Shown: piece by piece, positions 9,801-18,265 of the stretch | Layout: each line of letters opens with the position of its first letter | How positions within the stretch are numbered: the stretch's first letter is position 1 | From: Shewanella sp. MTB7 | GTDB lineage: Bacteria; Pseudomonadota; Gammaproteobacteria; Enterobacterales; Shewanellaceae | Direction of reading: 5' to 3' | Assembly: GCF_027571385.1 (NCBI RefSeq) | Contig: NZ_CP085636.1 | Location: forward strand, 5,132,501 to 5,196,500 | Length of the DNA: 64,000 bases | Notes under the pieces: model-generated | What the model was told of the DNA's origin: nothing | The model's input: only the letters and a program-made list of their open reading frames with translations | Database searches by the model: none | Program-made: the position numbers and the translations under genes

Positions 9801-10137
9801 CAGTCAAGTGTTCGCACTCACAGGATTAAGTGATTCGGTCAACTTGGTGGCCTTTTATGAGAGTGGCCCAATCCAGACTCGTATTGCCTGGAACTGGCGT
9901 GACTCATTCGTGCAGTCACTGACGCAAACCAATGGTGACGGCCCAACCATAGTCGAGAACTACGCTCAGCTCGACTTAAGTGGCAGTTATGCGTTCACCG
10001 ATAATTTTGCCATCTTTTTTGAAGGCATCAATTTAACTGAAGAGTATGTCCATAAACGCGGACGCTTTGAAAACCAACTACTCTCAGTTGAAGACAGTGG
10101 CCGTCGATTCGCAGTCGGTTTACGCGGCTCATTCTAA
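6844..10137 (+). CDS. TonB-dependent receptor with N-terminal STN signalling domain
   Basis: The product is about 1097 residues. After a basic segment comes a signal peptide (RDRKRVRQLFFFCLVSGF, about 32-56), an STN domain (about 60-135), a Met-initiated second signal-peptide-like stretch (residues 145-175, MTTYNKNKVASAVLAAMG), then the plug (IEVIEVTGIRGSL, GKFPDTNLAESLQRITGV, GQSITVRGFGP, VLVNGR) and a long 22-strand-type barrel ending in GLRGSF. It imports a sugar or oligosaccharide and signals its presence to FecR through the STN domain. The ATG at 6844 is chosen for its AGGTGG site 8 bases upstream. A TTG at 6802 and an ATG at 6937 are alternatives, the latter giving a standard-length signal peptide. 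It resembles the large Caulobacter/Xanthomonas-type receptors. Confidence 0.9.
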   Translation: MLHKNIKIINFLWRKNFYQSSSFGAWRKTIHMRDRKRVRQLFFFCLVSGFTPGLIAKEAIDSVVFDIPQQRAYLSLIYLAEQADITLLFSFEKVEGIDANAIHGQYGTMKALELMLENTGLVAQMNDSGQISILYNKNHKRQDDMTTYNKNKVASAVLAAMGTLATSQLLAADVETTAEPAIEVIEVTGIRGSLSRSMDVKRSAEGVVDSISSEDIGKFPDTNLAESLQRITGVSIDRSGGEGQSITVRGFGPQFNTVLVNGRQIASESDTRGFSFDTIAAELVSSLDVYKTSSATMQSGGIGSTININTAKPFAINGFKAVGSVKGIYDENSEETTPQFSGLISNTFLDDSFGVLLGVSHQERKTRLNQAQIDGWLENVGIPNPKTESGEDYTGNIFSARNYDHKVTFEERKRTNANLVLQYAPTDNLVITADALYSDFDVETNATSYGHWFTAPNVIGVDGGSPIVDANGTVVDMYQEVGLATDFHAKKFDRITDSQSFGINANWDVNDNLNMSFDYSHSEASREANNGRGNQLSLIGYANRVRFQVNDNVLPNASLFESANPNIYSGQQELDGTAYDPSVTPAGVQDYLSTDNSRAHVMLRRGWEVNDELDQFRWDNTWLADGDSGFSAARFGLMYSTETKSLNRWDNEGQGLHCAYCGYPDSPVISPESQYIFDAGSDFLSGVSGSGQMPTSWLAHDGEANFAFLEQYYASTHSDSISFDAVLRDKSYSVQEDIYAAYFEVDFEGEVAGMVISSSAGVRYETTDTDVKGRDKPISQLNILDKTEMLPAYGTVAAISQANSYDAILPSFTVKLEITDDLIARLAASKTMTRPTLNSMSPITVINTTRPGGDLTSNQGNPRLKPFSSENLDLSLEWYYGEVSYVSAGYFRKNVENFIVNTQEDLTFTLSDGSLLTDPSTGDDTDNPDSNDGVAHFTNTRPNNGESAIVDGWELAIQHGFGESGFGVMANATLVSSNAELDPANISQVFALTGLSDSVNLVAFYESGPIQTRIAWNWRDSFVQSLTQTNGDGPTIVENYAQLDLSGSYAFTDNFAIFFEGINLTEEYVHKRGRFENQLLSVEDSGRRFAVGLRGSF

Positions 10138-10157
10138 GCCACTGACATTCAGTTTGT

Positions 10158-10187
10158 TTAGCCTACATCACCGACGATGTAGGCTAA
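10158..10187 (+). terminator. Hairpin between receptor and halogenase-like gene (terminator or attenuator)
   Basis: A perfect 12-bp stem (10158-10169 with 10176-10187) with a 6-base loop is followed by a T-rich stretch (TTTCTGTCTCT). It may end part of the receptor transcripts, giving high receptor and low downstream expression. Confidence 0.75.
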
Positions 10188-10202
10188 TTTCTGTCTCTAA
10201 TA

Positions 10203-11792
10203 GTGAGCAGCATTATGCATAAACCAACAAAAAAAATTGTGATTGTCGGCGGCGGCACCGCAGGCTGGATAACGGCAGGCTGGCTGGCGGCGCACCACAG
10301 AAGCCATGATTCAGGCTGCACAATCGAAGTGGTTCTGGTGGAGTCTCCCAATACCAAATCTATTGGTGTTGGCGAAGGTACTTGGCCGACCATGCGCAAC
10401 AGCTTAATTAAAATGGGCATCAGTGAAACCGACTTCATCCGTGAATGCGATGCCACCTTTAAACAGGGTGCTAAATTTGCCAAATGGGTCGATGGTACTC
10501 CGGATGACTTTTATTACCATCCACTGGTGCTGCCCCAAGGTTTTACCCAACAAGATCTTGCTCCCTATTGGTCATCTCAACAAGCCCGTGCTACCGAAGA
10601 GAATAAACATTCCTTCTCCAATGCTGTCTGCTTTCAAGAGAGTGTTTGCGAGCATGGCTTAGCCCCAAAAACCATCCGCACCGCCGAATACTCAGATGTT
10701 GCCAACTACGCCTACCATCTCGACGCGGGTAAGTTCTCCAACTTTTTAAAACACCACTGCACCGAAAAGCTTGGTGTCACTTACGTTTCAGCCGATGTTG
10801 TCGCTGTTAATGAACACGCCAACGGCGATATCGCCTCATTAAGCACTCAGGCCTTAGACCTGTCGAATAACGAGATAAGCGCCGATCTCTTTGTCGACTG
10901 CTCAGGATTCTCATCCCTGCTACTGGGTAAACACTACCAAGTGCCCTTTATCGATTGCAGCGATGTGCTGTTTATCGACACCGCATTAGCCGTGCATGTG
11001 CCCTATGACAAAGCCGATAGCCCAATAGCCTCTCACACCATTTCTACCGCTCAAGAGGCGGGATGGATCTGGGATATCGGTCTGCAACATCGACGCGGCG
11101 TGGGCTATGTCTACTCGAGTAAGTACACCGATGAGCCCACAGCGATGCAGGCCTTAGCCGACTATGTCGGACCTAAATTTGATTCATTAAAAGTACGTAA
11201 AATCCCCATTCGCAGTGGTCATCGAGCTACCTTCTGGCACAAGAACTGTGTCGCCGTTGGTCTGTCGGCTGGTTTTCTGGAACCATTAGAAGCCTCTGCC
11301 ATCGTGCTTATCGAACTGTCGGCCCAGATGATCAGTGAACAGCTGCCGGCCAATCGTGAAGTGATGGATATCGTCGCCAACCGCTTTAATCAAACCTTTA
11401 GTTATCGCTGGGAGAAGATTATCGACTTTCTCAAACTGCACTACATCTTGAGTCGACGGGATGACACTGACTTTTGGAAAGATAACCGCGATCCCGCGAC
11501 GCTCCCTGACAGCCTCAAAGATCTACTCAAAATCTGGCAACACAGAGCGCCTGCGGACATGGATTTCACCAGCAACAACGAAGTATTTCCCGCTGCCAGT
11601 TATCAATATGTGCTCTACGGCATGGGCTTTGAAACTGACTTTTCGATGATGCCTCATATGCTCAATGATTGGCACACAGCCCATAAGCAGTTTGCCAAGA
11701 ACGAGCATCTTATTGAGCGAGCATTAGCGTCATTGCCGACCAATAGAGAGCTTATCAATAAGATAAATCAATATGGTTTTAACGACATTTAG
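10203..11792 (+). CDS. Flavin-dependent tryptophan halogenase-family protein
   Basis: The protein is about 529 residues from a GTG at 10203, or 525 from the ATG at 10215. Near the N-terminus is the FAD motif GGGTAGWITAGWLAA, followed by GVGEGTWPTMRNSL and the lysine-bearing FKQGAKFAKW. The halogenase hallmark WxWxI occurs as WIWDIGL, and GLSAGFLEPLEAS closes the FAD site. These are the motifs of PrnA-type FADH2-dependent halogenases. Its position behind a TonB receptor and before SapC and a sugar symporter is recurrent in Alteromonadales and Caulobacter-type glycan loci, where halogenation of free tryptophan has not been the demonstrated role. Substrate is therefore left open. A flavin reductase partner is not encoded here. 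Confidence 0.88.
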   Translation: MSSIMHKPTKKIVIVGGGTAGWITAGWLAAHHRSHDSGCTIEVVLVESPNTKSIGVGEGTWPTMRNSLIKMGISETDFIRECDATFKQGAKFAKWVDGTPDDFYYHPLVLPQGFTQQDLAPYWSSQQARATEENKHSFSNAVCFQESVCEHGLAPKTIRTAEYSDVANYAYHLDAGKFSNFLKHHCTEKLGVTYVSADVVAVNEHANGDIASLSTQALDLSNNEISADLFVDCSGFSSLLLGKHYQVPFIDCSDVLFIDTALAVHVPYDKADSPIASHTISTAQEAGWIWDIGLQHRRGVGYVYSSKYTDEPTAMQALADYVGPKFDSLKVRKIPIRSGHRATFWHKNCVAVGLSAGFLEPLEASAIVLIELSAQMISEQLPANREVMDIVANRFNQTFSYRWEKIIDFLKLHYILSRRDDTDFWKDNRDPATLPDSLKDLLKIWQHRAPADMDFTSNNEVFPAASYQYVLYGMGFETDFSMMPHMLNDWHTAHKQFAKNEHLIERALASLPTNRELINKINQYGFNDI

Positions 11793-11851
11793 CGCCATCG
11801 GGTTAATGCTATCGAATTAACGAATAAGAGAAAGAGAAAGAGAGTCTTAAT

Positions 11852-12580
11852 ATGAGTAATCTAGCTCAATTAAATTTGGCCAGTCACCGCAATATACAAC
11901 TAGATCCACAGCAATGCGCCCAACATGGTGCTGAGCTAAACCTGATCCCAGTGATCTTGACTGAATTTCGCCAGTTAGTGACCCAGTATCCTATTGTGAT
12001 CGCTAAGAATGGTGACTCGGGCGCTTTCACTCTGGTCGCCATGCTCGGCTTTGCTGACAAGGAAAACCTCTTCTGGCAAGACCATCAATGGCGCAGCATC
12101 TACCTGCCACTGCAGATCCGTCGGCAACCCTTTTTTGTTGGCCCTAAAGATGCCGCTACGGGAGAACACCCAGTCTGTATCGATATGAATAGCCCAAGCA
12201 TCAGCCAAGCACAGAATGCGGTAGCGCTATATAACGACAGGGGGGAAGAATCAGATTATTTGCTTGAAGCCAAACAAAATCTCGCTCAATTACTGCAGGG
12301 AGAAGCTGATAATTACGATTTTATCCAGATATTGCAAAAGCTCAAGTTACTGCAAAGCCTATCGGTAGAGATAACGTTTGAACATGCCGCTCCGACTCGC
12401 CTCAATGGGCTTTACACCATAGATGAGAAACAATTTAACAACCTAAGCGATGCACAACTGCTGAGGCTACACCGTACTCACTTTTTTGAGCCTATCTACA
12501 TGATGATCGCCTCACTAGGGCAGATTTATCATTTGATTGATCTTAAGAATAAGCGCGGTGGCACTGAAGATGATTACTAA
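11852..12580 (+). CDS. SapC-family protein
   Basis: This 242-residue soluble protein matches the SapC family by its layout: an N-terminal LASHRNIQLDP segment, PIVIAKNGDSGAFTLVAMLGF, a central YLPLQIRRQPFF and a C-terminal part with LNGLYTIDEKQF and HRTHFFEPIYMMIASLGQ. The name comes from a Campylobacter S-layer locus, but in TonB-receptor loci the function is unknown. It lies about 60 bp after the halogenase-like gene and overlaps the next gene, so it belongs to the same transcription unit. An AGAGAAAGAGAG tract upstream supplies a purine-rich ribosome site. Confidence 0.85.
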   Translation: MSNLAQLNLASHRNIQLDPQQCAQHGAELNLIPVILTEFRQLVTQYPIVIAKNGDSGAFTLVAMLGFADKENLFWQDHQWRSIYLPLQIRRQPFFVGPKDAATGEHPVCIDMNSPSISQAQNAVALYNDRGEESDYLLEAKQNLAQLLQGEADNYDFIQILQKLKLLQSLSVEITFEHAAPTRLNGLYTIDEKQFNNLSDAQLLRLHRTHFFEPIYMMIASLGQIYHLIDLKNKRGGTEDDY

Positions 12581-13373
12581 TATGAATGAAGACTTAACCT
12601 CAGCTGTGGGCGCTAAACCCACCTCCGATGTGAGCATTCACATAACCCCAGATCTGATCACTGAAACATTGGCACAATTTAACCCCGATGCCTGTGTGAC
12701 AGTCCATTATGTGGGAGCCGAAAAAACACCTGTCATCATCATCGATGATCTACTCGCATATCCTGAGGCCATGGTAGAACTGGCCTGTCAGCCCGCAGAG
12801 TTTGTGGAAAACAGTCAAGATTTCTACCCTGGAAAACGCAAAACAGCGCCCCATGCTTACAGCGAACACCTTAAGCGGCAATACGCGGATCTTATCCGCT
12901 CACACTATCAAATTGAGCCAACAAGCCAGCCCAATTGCTTGTTATCAGCTTTTTCGCTCACCATGACCAAACCTCAATACCTGCGGCCCATTCAGATGTT
13001 GCCTCACTTCGACAGTCCCTTAAGCGAACAGTTTGCAGTGGTCCATTATCTGTTTCGTGGCCCACAGGGAGGCACCTCTCTCTATCGCCACAGGGAAACA
13101 GGCTTTGAGTCGATCACTCACTCGCGGCTCAGTCAATATGGCCAGAGATTAAAGCAACAAGCCTATGGCATGCATCTGCATCATGCGCCCGCCTACACCA
13201 ACGGCAGCGGCCCCCTGTTTGAGCGAATACATACTATTGAAGCCAAATTCAATCGAGCGGTGATCTACCCCAGCAACTGCTTACATTCCGCCGATATCAG
13301 CAGCACAGCTGAACTGCCAGATGACCCAAGGACGGGTCGGCTTACGCTCAATAATTTCATCCTATTCCAGTAA
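12570..13373 (+). CDS. DUF6445 family protein (possible 2-oxoglutarate/Fe(II) oxygenase fold)
   Basis: From the ATG at 12570 the product is about 267 residues; an ATG at 12582 is also possible, and a longer frame from 12537 would overlap SapC by 44 bp. It carries an HxD (LPHFDSP), a later histidine in CLHSADI and an arginine in GRLTLNNF, the order and spacing seen in double-stranded beta-helix Fe(II)/2-oxoglutarate oxygenases. This fold assignment is inference from motifs. Genes of this kind travel with the halogenase/SapC/TonB-receptor set. The substrate is unknown, and a modified sugar or cell-surface component is conceivable. Confidence 0.75.
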   Translation: MITNMNEDLTSAVGAKPTSDVSIHITPDLITETLAQFNPDACVTVHYVGAEKTPVIIIDDLLAYPEAMVELACQPAEFVENSQDFYPGKRKTAPHAYSEHLKRQYADLIRSHYQIEPTSQPNCLLSAFSLTMTKPQYLRPIQMLPHFDSPLSEQFAVVHYLFRGPQGGTSLYRHRETGFESITHSRLSQYGQRLKQQAYGMHLHHAPAYTNGSGPLFERIHTIEAKFNRAVIYPSNCLHSADISSTAELPDDPRTGRLTLNNFILFQ

Positions 13374-13413
13374 TAGATAGACCCAAAATAACTCAAATAA
13401 TAAAGAGAACACT

Positions 13414-14985
13414 ATGCAGCAACTTTCAACATTAGATGTCAGTATTTTCATCATCTACGTACTTGGGCTCATTACCATTGCCTATTTTGTGTCACGGGAA
13501 AAAGTGGGTCACCAAAAAGATGCTAGCGACTACTTTCTTGCGGGCAATAGCCTGCCTTGGTGGGCCATCGGCGCCTCACTTATTGCAGCAAACATCTCAG
13601 CGGAGCAGATTATCGGCATGTCAGGTTCAGGCTACGCCATGGGATTGGCTATCGCCTCTTATGAATGGATGGCGGCGATCACTTTGATCATCGTCGGTAA
13701 GTACTTCTTACCCATCTTTTTGAAAAATAAAATCTTCACCATGCCTCAGTTCCTCGAACAGAGGTTCGACCATAATGTCCGTATGGTGATGGCCTTCTTC
13801 TGGCTAGGGGTTTACATCTTAGTCAATCTCACCGCCATTTTGTGGCTCGGAGCCTTAGCCATCAACACTGTCACCGGCGTCGATATCACACTGGCTATGG
13901 CGTTCCTTGGTTTATTCTCCCTCGCCTACTCCCTCTATGGCGGCCTCAAAGCCGTGGCCTATACCGACATTATTCAAGTGGTACTCTTGGTCTTTGGTGG
14001 CCTATTTCTATGTTACACCACCCTCAATATGCTCAGTAATGATAACGGCGTAATAGCAGGGTTTGGCCTACTGCTAGAGCAAGCGCCACAGAAGTTCGAC
14101 ATGATATTAAGCCCTGATCACGAACACTACATGAGCTTGCCCGGCCTCTCCGTCCTATTTGGCGGCATGTGGATCATGAACATCTCTTACTGGGGTTTTA
14201 ACCAATACATCATACAACGCGCATTGGCCGCCAAGAGCTTAGGTGAAGCGCAAAAAGGCATCGTGTTTGCCGCATTTCTGAAAGTACTGATGCCTGTTAT
14301 CGTGGTCTTGCCAGGAATCGCCGCCTACATGCTGATGCCTGATTTAGATCCAGCAGACAAAGCCTACCCTATGTTGATGAGCCTGATGCCATCGGGCATT
14401 AAAGGTCTGGTCTTTGCCGCTTTGGTTGCTGCAATCGTGTCATCACTGGGTTCGATGACCAATAGTATCTCCACAATATTCACCATGGATATCTACAGTC
14501 ACTACCGCAAAGGCAAGTCTCAACAACACTATGTGAGCGTCGGTCGCTACGTCAGTTTACTTGCCATGGTCATTGCTCTTATCACCACTAAGCCTCTGCT
14601 CGGTGAACTAGATCAAGCCTTCCAGTATATTCAAGAGTTTACCGGGTTCTTCACCCCAGGGATCGTGGTGATCTTCGTGATGGGCATGTTCTGGAAACAC
14701 ACCACAGCTAAAGGCGCGCTCACCGCGGCTTTAGGTTCAGCGGTGCTCTCGCTGGCCTTCAAACTCGGCTGGCCCACATTGCCATTTATGGATCGCGTTG
14801 GCTTAGTGTTTATTGCGTGCTTAGTGTTGGCAGCTGTGGTGTCCCATTTCGATAAGAGCTCTGCTCAAAGTCAGAATCAGTCTGTGGATATTGCCACGGT
14901 GGAGTTTGCCACGAGCCGCTCGTACAACGTTTCAGCTATAGCGGTTATTCTGATTGTCGGAGCGTTTTATGTGTGTTGGTGGTAG
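13414..14985 (+). CDS. Sodium:solute symporter (SSS/SGLT family), probable sugar importer
   Basis: The 523-residue inner-membrane protein shows the 13-14 helix pattern of the SSS family. It has the N-terminal DYFLAGNSLPWWAIGASLIAANIS, the GSGYAMGLAIASYEW segment of helix 2 and a C-terminal GFFTPGIVVIFVMGMFWK region, all typical of SGLT-type glucose or galactose symporters. An AAAGAG site precedes the ATG. It is the last gene of the receptor/halogenase/SapC/DUF6445 unit and would take the periplasmic sugar released after outer-membrane uptake. With fructokinase encoded across the divergent promoter, fructose or a fructose-containing sugar is one candidate substrate. Confidence 0.9.
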   Translation: MQQLSTLDVSIFIIYVLGLITIAYFVSREKVGHQKDASDYFLAGNSLPWWAIGASLIAANISAEQIIGMSGSGYAMGLAIASYEWMAAITLIIVGKYFLPIFLKNKIFTMPQFLEQRFDHNVRMVMAFFWLGVYILVNLTAILWLGALAINTVTGVDITLAMAFLGLFSLAYSLYGGLKAVAYTDIIQVVLLVFGGLFLCYTTLNMLSNDNGVIAGFGLLLEQAPQKFDMILSPDHEHYMSLPGLSVLFGGMWIMNISYWGFNQYIIQRALAAKSLGEAQKGIVFAAFLKVLMPVIVVLPGIAAYMLMPDLDPADKAYPMLMSLMPSGIKGLVFAALVAAIVSSLGSMTNSISTIFTMDIYSHYRKGKSQQHYVSVGRYVSLLAMVIALITTKPLLGELDQAFQYIQEFTGFFTPGIVVIFVMGMFWKHTTAKGALTAALGSAVLSLAFKLGWPTLPFMDRVGLVFIACLVLAAVVSHFDKSSAQSQNQSVDIATVEFATSRSYNVSAIAVILIVGAFYVCWW

Positions 14986-15789
14986 ATGGGAGCTTATGTA
15001 TATGAACATAGGTTGAGTCATTTTTTAGGTTAGTTTTGGTTTGTCCGTCATCCCGGCGATGCTTTTAGCCGGGATCTATTCTTTGTTGTAGAAGGTTAGC
15101 CTTCCCAAACTTCATTTGGATTAAGGTCGAGCTTCATCTCCCAATATTTATAATCAGACTCCGTCTAACAACTAACGTCGTGCAATTCCATTCCCATCTT
15201 GCAATAAAAAGTAGGGCAAGGAGGACAGCTCGTCTATCCAAATGCATCCATGCACAAAGGCCAGCTCGACATCCTTGTCTCTCGCTCATAAGCTCAGTTA
15301 CCAAAGGTAACTATTCGCTGGGCGTCGGGAGATAGGAGATAAAAGACTCTGGGAGAAATTAGTTAATACTAAATTGAAGAGATAAAAAATCCTGTGTAGA
15401 TACGGTTGCGGACGTTGATGGCAAGGCCAACAATGTTCCCTACATTTTCCGGCATTTCCTATATCCATATAGGTCAGATGCCATCGTCGAGCCCTCAAGG
15501 ATGAGTTTATGGCGTTTTGCAGAGGTATTTGCACATGATGCCAATGAAGGTTGAAAGACCGGACAGCCTACACCATTAATATCCTTTGATTTACCTCCAG
15601 CTCTTCTCCGTGAGCTCTGTGTAGCGCAGCCTCTGTGGTGAGATAGATCTTTTGATTTTGCCTTAAGGCTTTTAGCTCGTAAGTCACCGCTATTCTAGAA
15701 CATCACAAGATAAAGCGATTCACCACAGAGAACACGGAGAAGAGCAACAAGCTAAGGCTTAAACATTCATCTCTTGAACTTATCGCAGC

Positions 15790-15842
15790 GAACGTCCTCG
15801 TAGGCACAAAGTGCCGTCCTAGCAGGGCGAAGCCCGCCCTTC
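15790..15842. repeat. Direct repeat, copy 1
   Basis: This copy starts GAACGTCCTCGTAGGCACAA and ends in a GC-rich part able to fold (AGGGCGAAGCCCGCCCT). It is almost identical to 16468-16522. Confidence 0.8.
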
Positions 15843-16467
15843 ATTGCTTAAATTCAAAAGAATGGGTCCCAGAACAAGCCCGGGATGACGGCAATGGTAA
15901 ATGCTCAGTTTTACTTTTACGGTAAGTAAAATGTTCCTGTAGCCATAGTCTATTCCGTATGCAACGCGTTCCGTACTCAAGTGAGTCGCCCGCGACATTC
16001 GTCTCAGTTTTTTCTAGCTGTGAGCGAAGCGTCCCGTCAACCGTCAGCGCAGCGTTCATCTCAGCTCTACACTTTGACTTTAAAAGAATTTAGACAACAA
16101 GGAGAGAGTACACCGACATAAGGGACTGCGTAGTGATAAATATCAATTGGTTACAGATTGATACATCGTCCCTGATGCAAGTGTCCGCCGATAACAATGA
16201 AGTTATTGGGGCTCATCCTTGTTAGACATGAATATATCGTTCCACACGCCATAAGTCGAACATTACTTCAACTTTCACCTTAAATACCAAACACTTAAAA
16301 CAACCTTAAATTAGATTATTGTTTCAGTTCGAAAACAGATGGCAGTGCTTAACGCCTAAAAGCTGACTTAAATAAAGTAATTAACTGCTCTTGCAGGTCA
16401 ACACAGATTTAAAAACTACCAATTTTCACTCGTAACTCGCAGCGAAACGCTCTAGCAGTGAACTTGT

Positions 16468-16522
16468 GAACGTCCTCGTAGGCACAAAGTGTCGCCCTAG
16501 CAGGGCAAAAGTCTGCCCTTTC
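16468..16522. repeat. Direct repeat, copy 2
   Basis: This is the second copy of the 15790-15842 repeat, with a few substitutions and small length changes. It abuts the 3' end of the LysR gene and may act as its terminator hairpin (AGGGCAAAAGTCTGCCCT). Confidence 0.8.
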
Positions 16523-16531
16523 CTGTCTTAG

Positions 16532-17425
16532 CTATTGAGCAAAGTGAGCTAGCAGGTGATCGATGGCTAAGCGTGCTCGCATCGGTAGAAATCGGCGATT
16601 TTGATACACCACCCAAGTGTGCGAATCGGTGCGCCAAAACGGGGCCAATATTGGTGTTAACTTGCCAAGTTTTATGGAGCGGGAAAAGTTACGCTGTGGC
16701 ATATAAGCAATACCTAGGCCTTGTTCGCATGCGCTAATAACCGCATGAGCATTGTTGCTCTTCCATCGCCCATGCACTTTTATATTGTCCTGATAGCCTT
16801 GGTGTTCAAATAGCCAATGGTCATTATTAGAAACAATACAACTGTGATTTTTCAGCTCGTTTGGGTGCTTGGGTATCCCATATTTCGCTAAGTAAGATTC
16901 ACTGGCAACAGCCATCATAGGATGAGCCAACAATTTACGTGCAATTAAACCTGAGTCTTCTAACTTGCCATATCTAATCGCAAAATCGATACTATCTTCA
17001 ACAAAATTGACTTTCTTGGTATTAAAGTTGATCTCAATGGACAGATCTGGGTGCTGCAGTGCAAATTCGATTAACACAGGGGCGACTTGCTGTTCAGCAA
17101 AATTCCCTGCGGCACTGACTCGTAAAGTGCCCATAAGTTTAAGTTGCTGGGTACTAATTTGTTCATTCGCGACTTGTAGTCCAGTGACGAGATCTCGGCA
17201 CTGATGGTAATAGTTTAATCCTGCTGGTGTCAGGCTCACCAATCGAGTAGTACGAGCGAACAAAGCACTGCCTAGCCTAGCTTCTAGTTTTGAAATTTGT
17301 CGACTAACATGGCTAGTACTACAGCCAAGTTGCTTTGCCGCCGTTGAAAACCCTTGGCTCTCAGCAACAGAAACAAACTCAATAATACCGTCAAAATTGT
17401 CTATTACCGTCTCTATTGTTGCCAT
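16532..17425 (-). CDS. LysR-family transcriptional regulator
   Basis: The 297-residue regulator has an N-terminal winged helix-turn-helix (FVSVAESQGFSTAAKQLGCSTSHVSRQISKLEARLG) and a C-terminal periplasmic-binding-like effector domain (LSIEINFNTKKVNF, SCEQGLGIAYMPQR). The start at 17425 (MATIETV) is preferred over one seven codons upstream, since it places the HTH in the usual position. It is divergent from the DJ-1/PfpI gene, with 108 bp between them, the classical arrangement of a LysR regulator with its target. The group resembles regulators of quinone- or aldehyde-responsive genes. The effector cannot be read from sequence. Confidence 0.9.
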   Translation of the reverse strand: MATIETVIDNFDGIIEFVSVAESQGFSTAAKQLGCSTSHVSRQISKLEARLGSALFARTTRLVSLTPAGLNYYHQCRDLVTGLQVANEQISTQQLKLMGTLRVSAAGNFAEQQVAPVLIEFALQHPDLSIEINFNTKKVNFVEDSIDFAIRYGKLEDSGLIARKLLAHPMMAVASESYLAKYGIPKHPNELKNHSCIVSNNDHWLFEHQGYQDNIKVHGRWKSNNAHAVISACEQGLGIAYMPQRNFSRSIKLGKLTPILAPFWRTDSHTWVVYQNRRFLPMRARLAIDHLLAHFAQ

Positions 17426-17533
17426 ATAACAATAGTAATTTGTCATTCTACCATATTGTTGTCAATCGGCTTTATTAATAAGATGCACTCAAGCTTAAGA
17501 GGGCAAATCAACACCGACTAAAAGGCACCTACA

Positions 17534-18208
17534 ATGAAAAAAATACTTATCCCCGTGACTAACCACGCCACATTAGGCACTACAGACCAGCAAAACGGCA
17601 CTTTCTCACCAGAGCTGACCCATGCACTGCATGTTTTTTTAGACGCTGGATTTGATTATGATATTGCATCGATTAAAGGCGGTAAGGCACCAGTTTACGG
17701 CGTCGATATGGAGGGGGACGCTGTTAACACTGCAATACAAAGCGACTCAACATTTACAAGCCGAATTGAAAATACCATCCCTGTTTCACAAATTAATGGC
17801 GATGATTATGATGCCATCTTTTACCCTGGTGGCTTTGGCTTGTTATCGGACTTAGCCACTAACTCTGACTTTGCTGCGATCAGTGCTAAGCATTATGAAG
17901 ATGGCGGAGTGTTATCTGCTGTTTGTCATGGCCCTGCAGGCCTGCTACCTATCATATTAAGCAATGGTGAAAAGTTGTTAGCCAGCAAATCGGTCACTGG
18001 TTTTACCCGTGAAGAGGAGGTCGATTACGGCACTATTTCTCATGTTCCTTTCGTACTGGAAGAGTCTCTTGCCCGTACCGCTGCTCGTTATAGCAAGGGG
18101 CAGCCTTGGGGCGTGCTTGTCATTGAAGATGACCGTGTTGTTACCGGCCAAAACCCTGCCAGTGCGCACGATGTCGCTCAAGCAGTTGTGAAATTGCTAG
18201 CTAAATAA
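17534..18208 (+). CDS. DJ-1/PfpI-family (class I glutamine amidotransferase-like) protein
   Basis: This 224-residue protein has the DJ-1/HchA-type core: an N-terminal KKILIPVTNH strand, the FYPGGFG loop and the nucleophile elbow AVCHGPAGLL with the reactive cysteine. Members with this layout act as glyoxalase III-like or deglycase/chaperone enzymes or as isonitrile hydratase-like hydrolases. The C-terminal VVTGQNPASAHDVAQAV is typical of stress-inducible members. It is divergently arranged with the LysR gene and probably controlled by it, so a response to reactive carbonyls or quinones is the best inference. It is likely cytoplasmic, as there is no signal peptide. Confidence 0.9.
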   Translation: MKKILIPVTNHATLGTTDQQNGTFSPELTHALHVFLDAGFDYDIASIKGGKAPVYGVDMEGDAVNTAIQSDSTFTSRIENTIPVSQINGDDYDAIFYPGGFGLLSDLATNSDFAAISAKHYEDGGVLSAVCHGPAGLLPIILSNGEKLLASKSVTGFTREEEVDYGTISHVPFVLEESLARTAARYSKGQPWGVLVIEDDRVVTGQNPASAHDVAQAVVKLLAK

Positions 18209-18265
18209 GCTAGCACAACAACCTTGAAATATGGGCGACTGATAGCAAATGCCACCACCCATTTT

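Larger units (their letters stand above)
14986..16531. repeat. Gene-free, repeat-rich region
   Basis: No credible gene lies in these 1.5 kb. Visible elements are a REP-like hairpin at 15050-15075 (ATCCCGGC/GCCGGGAT), a related GCCCGGGATGACGG in opposite orientation near 15879-15892, an interrupted inverted repeat pairing 15600-15641 with 15720-15745, and a direct repeat of about 53 bp (15790-15842 and 16468-16522). Short ORFs on either strand have no ribosome site and are broken by the repeats. The region looks like an accumulation site for short mobile repeats. Confidence 0.7.

Noticed and set aside
10203..13373. Halogenase as part of an antibiotic gene cluster
   Set aside because: No NRPS, PKS or resistance genes; the halogenase/SapC/TonB-receptor grouping is a recurrent glycan-uptake arrangement.
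15298..15534. 78-codon minus-strand ORF in the repeat-rich region
   Set aside because: No ribosome site, no family, many Cys/Trp/Arg, and it spans repeat sequence.
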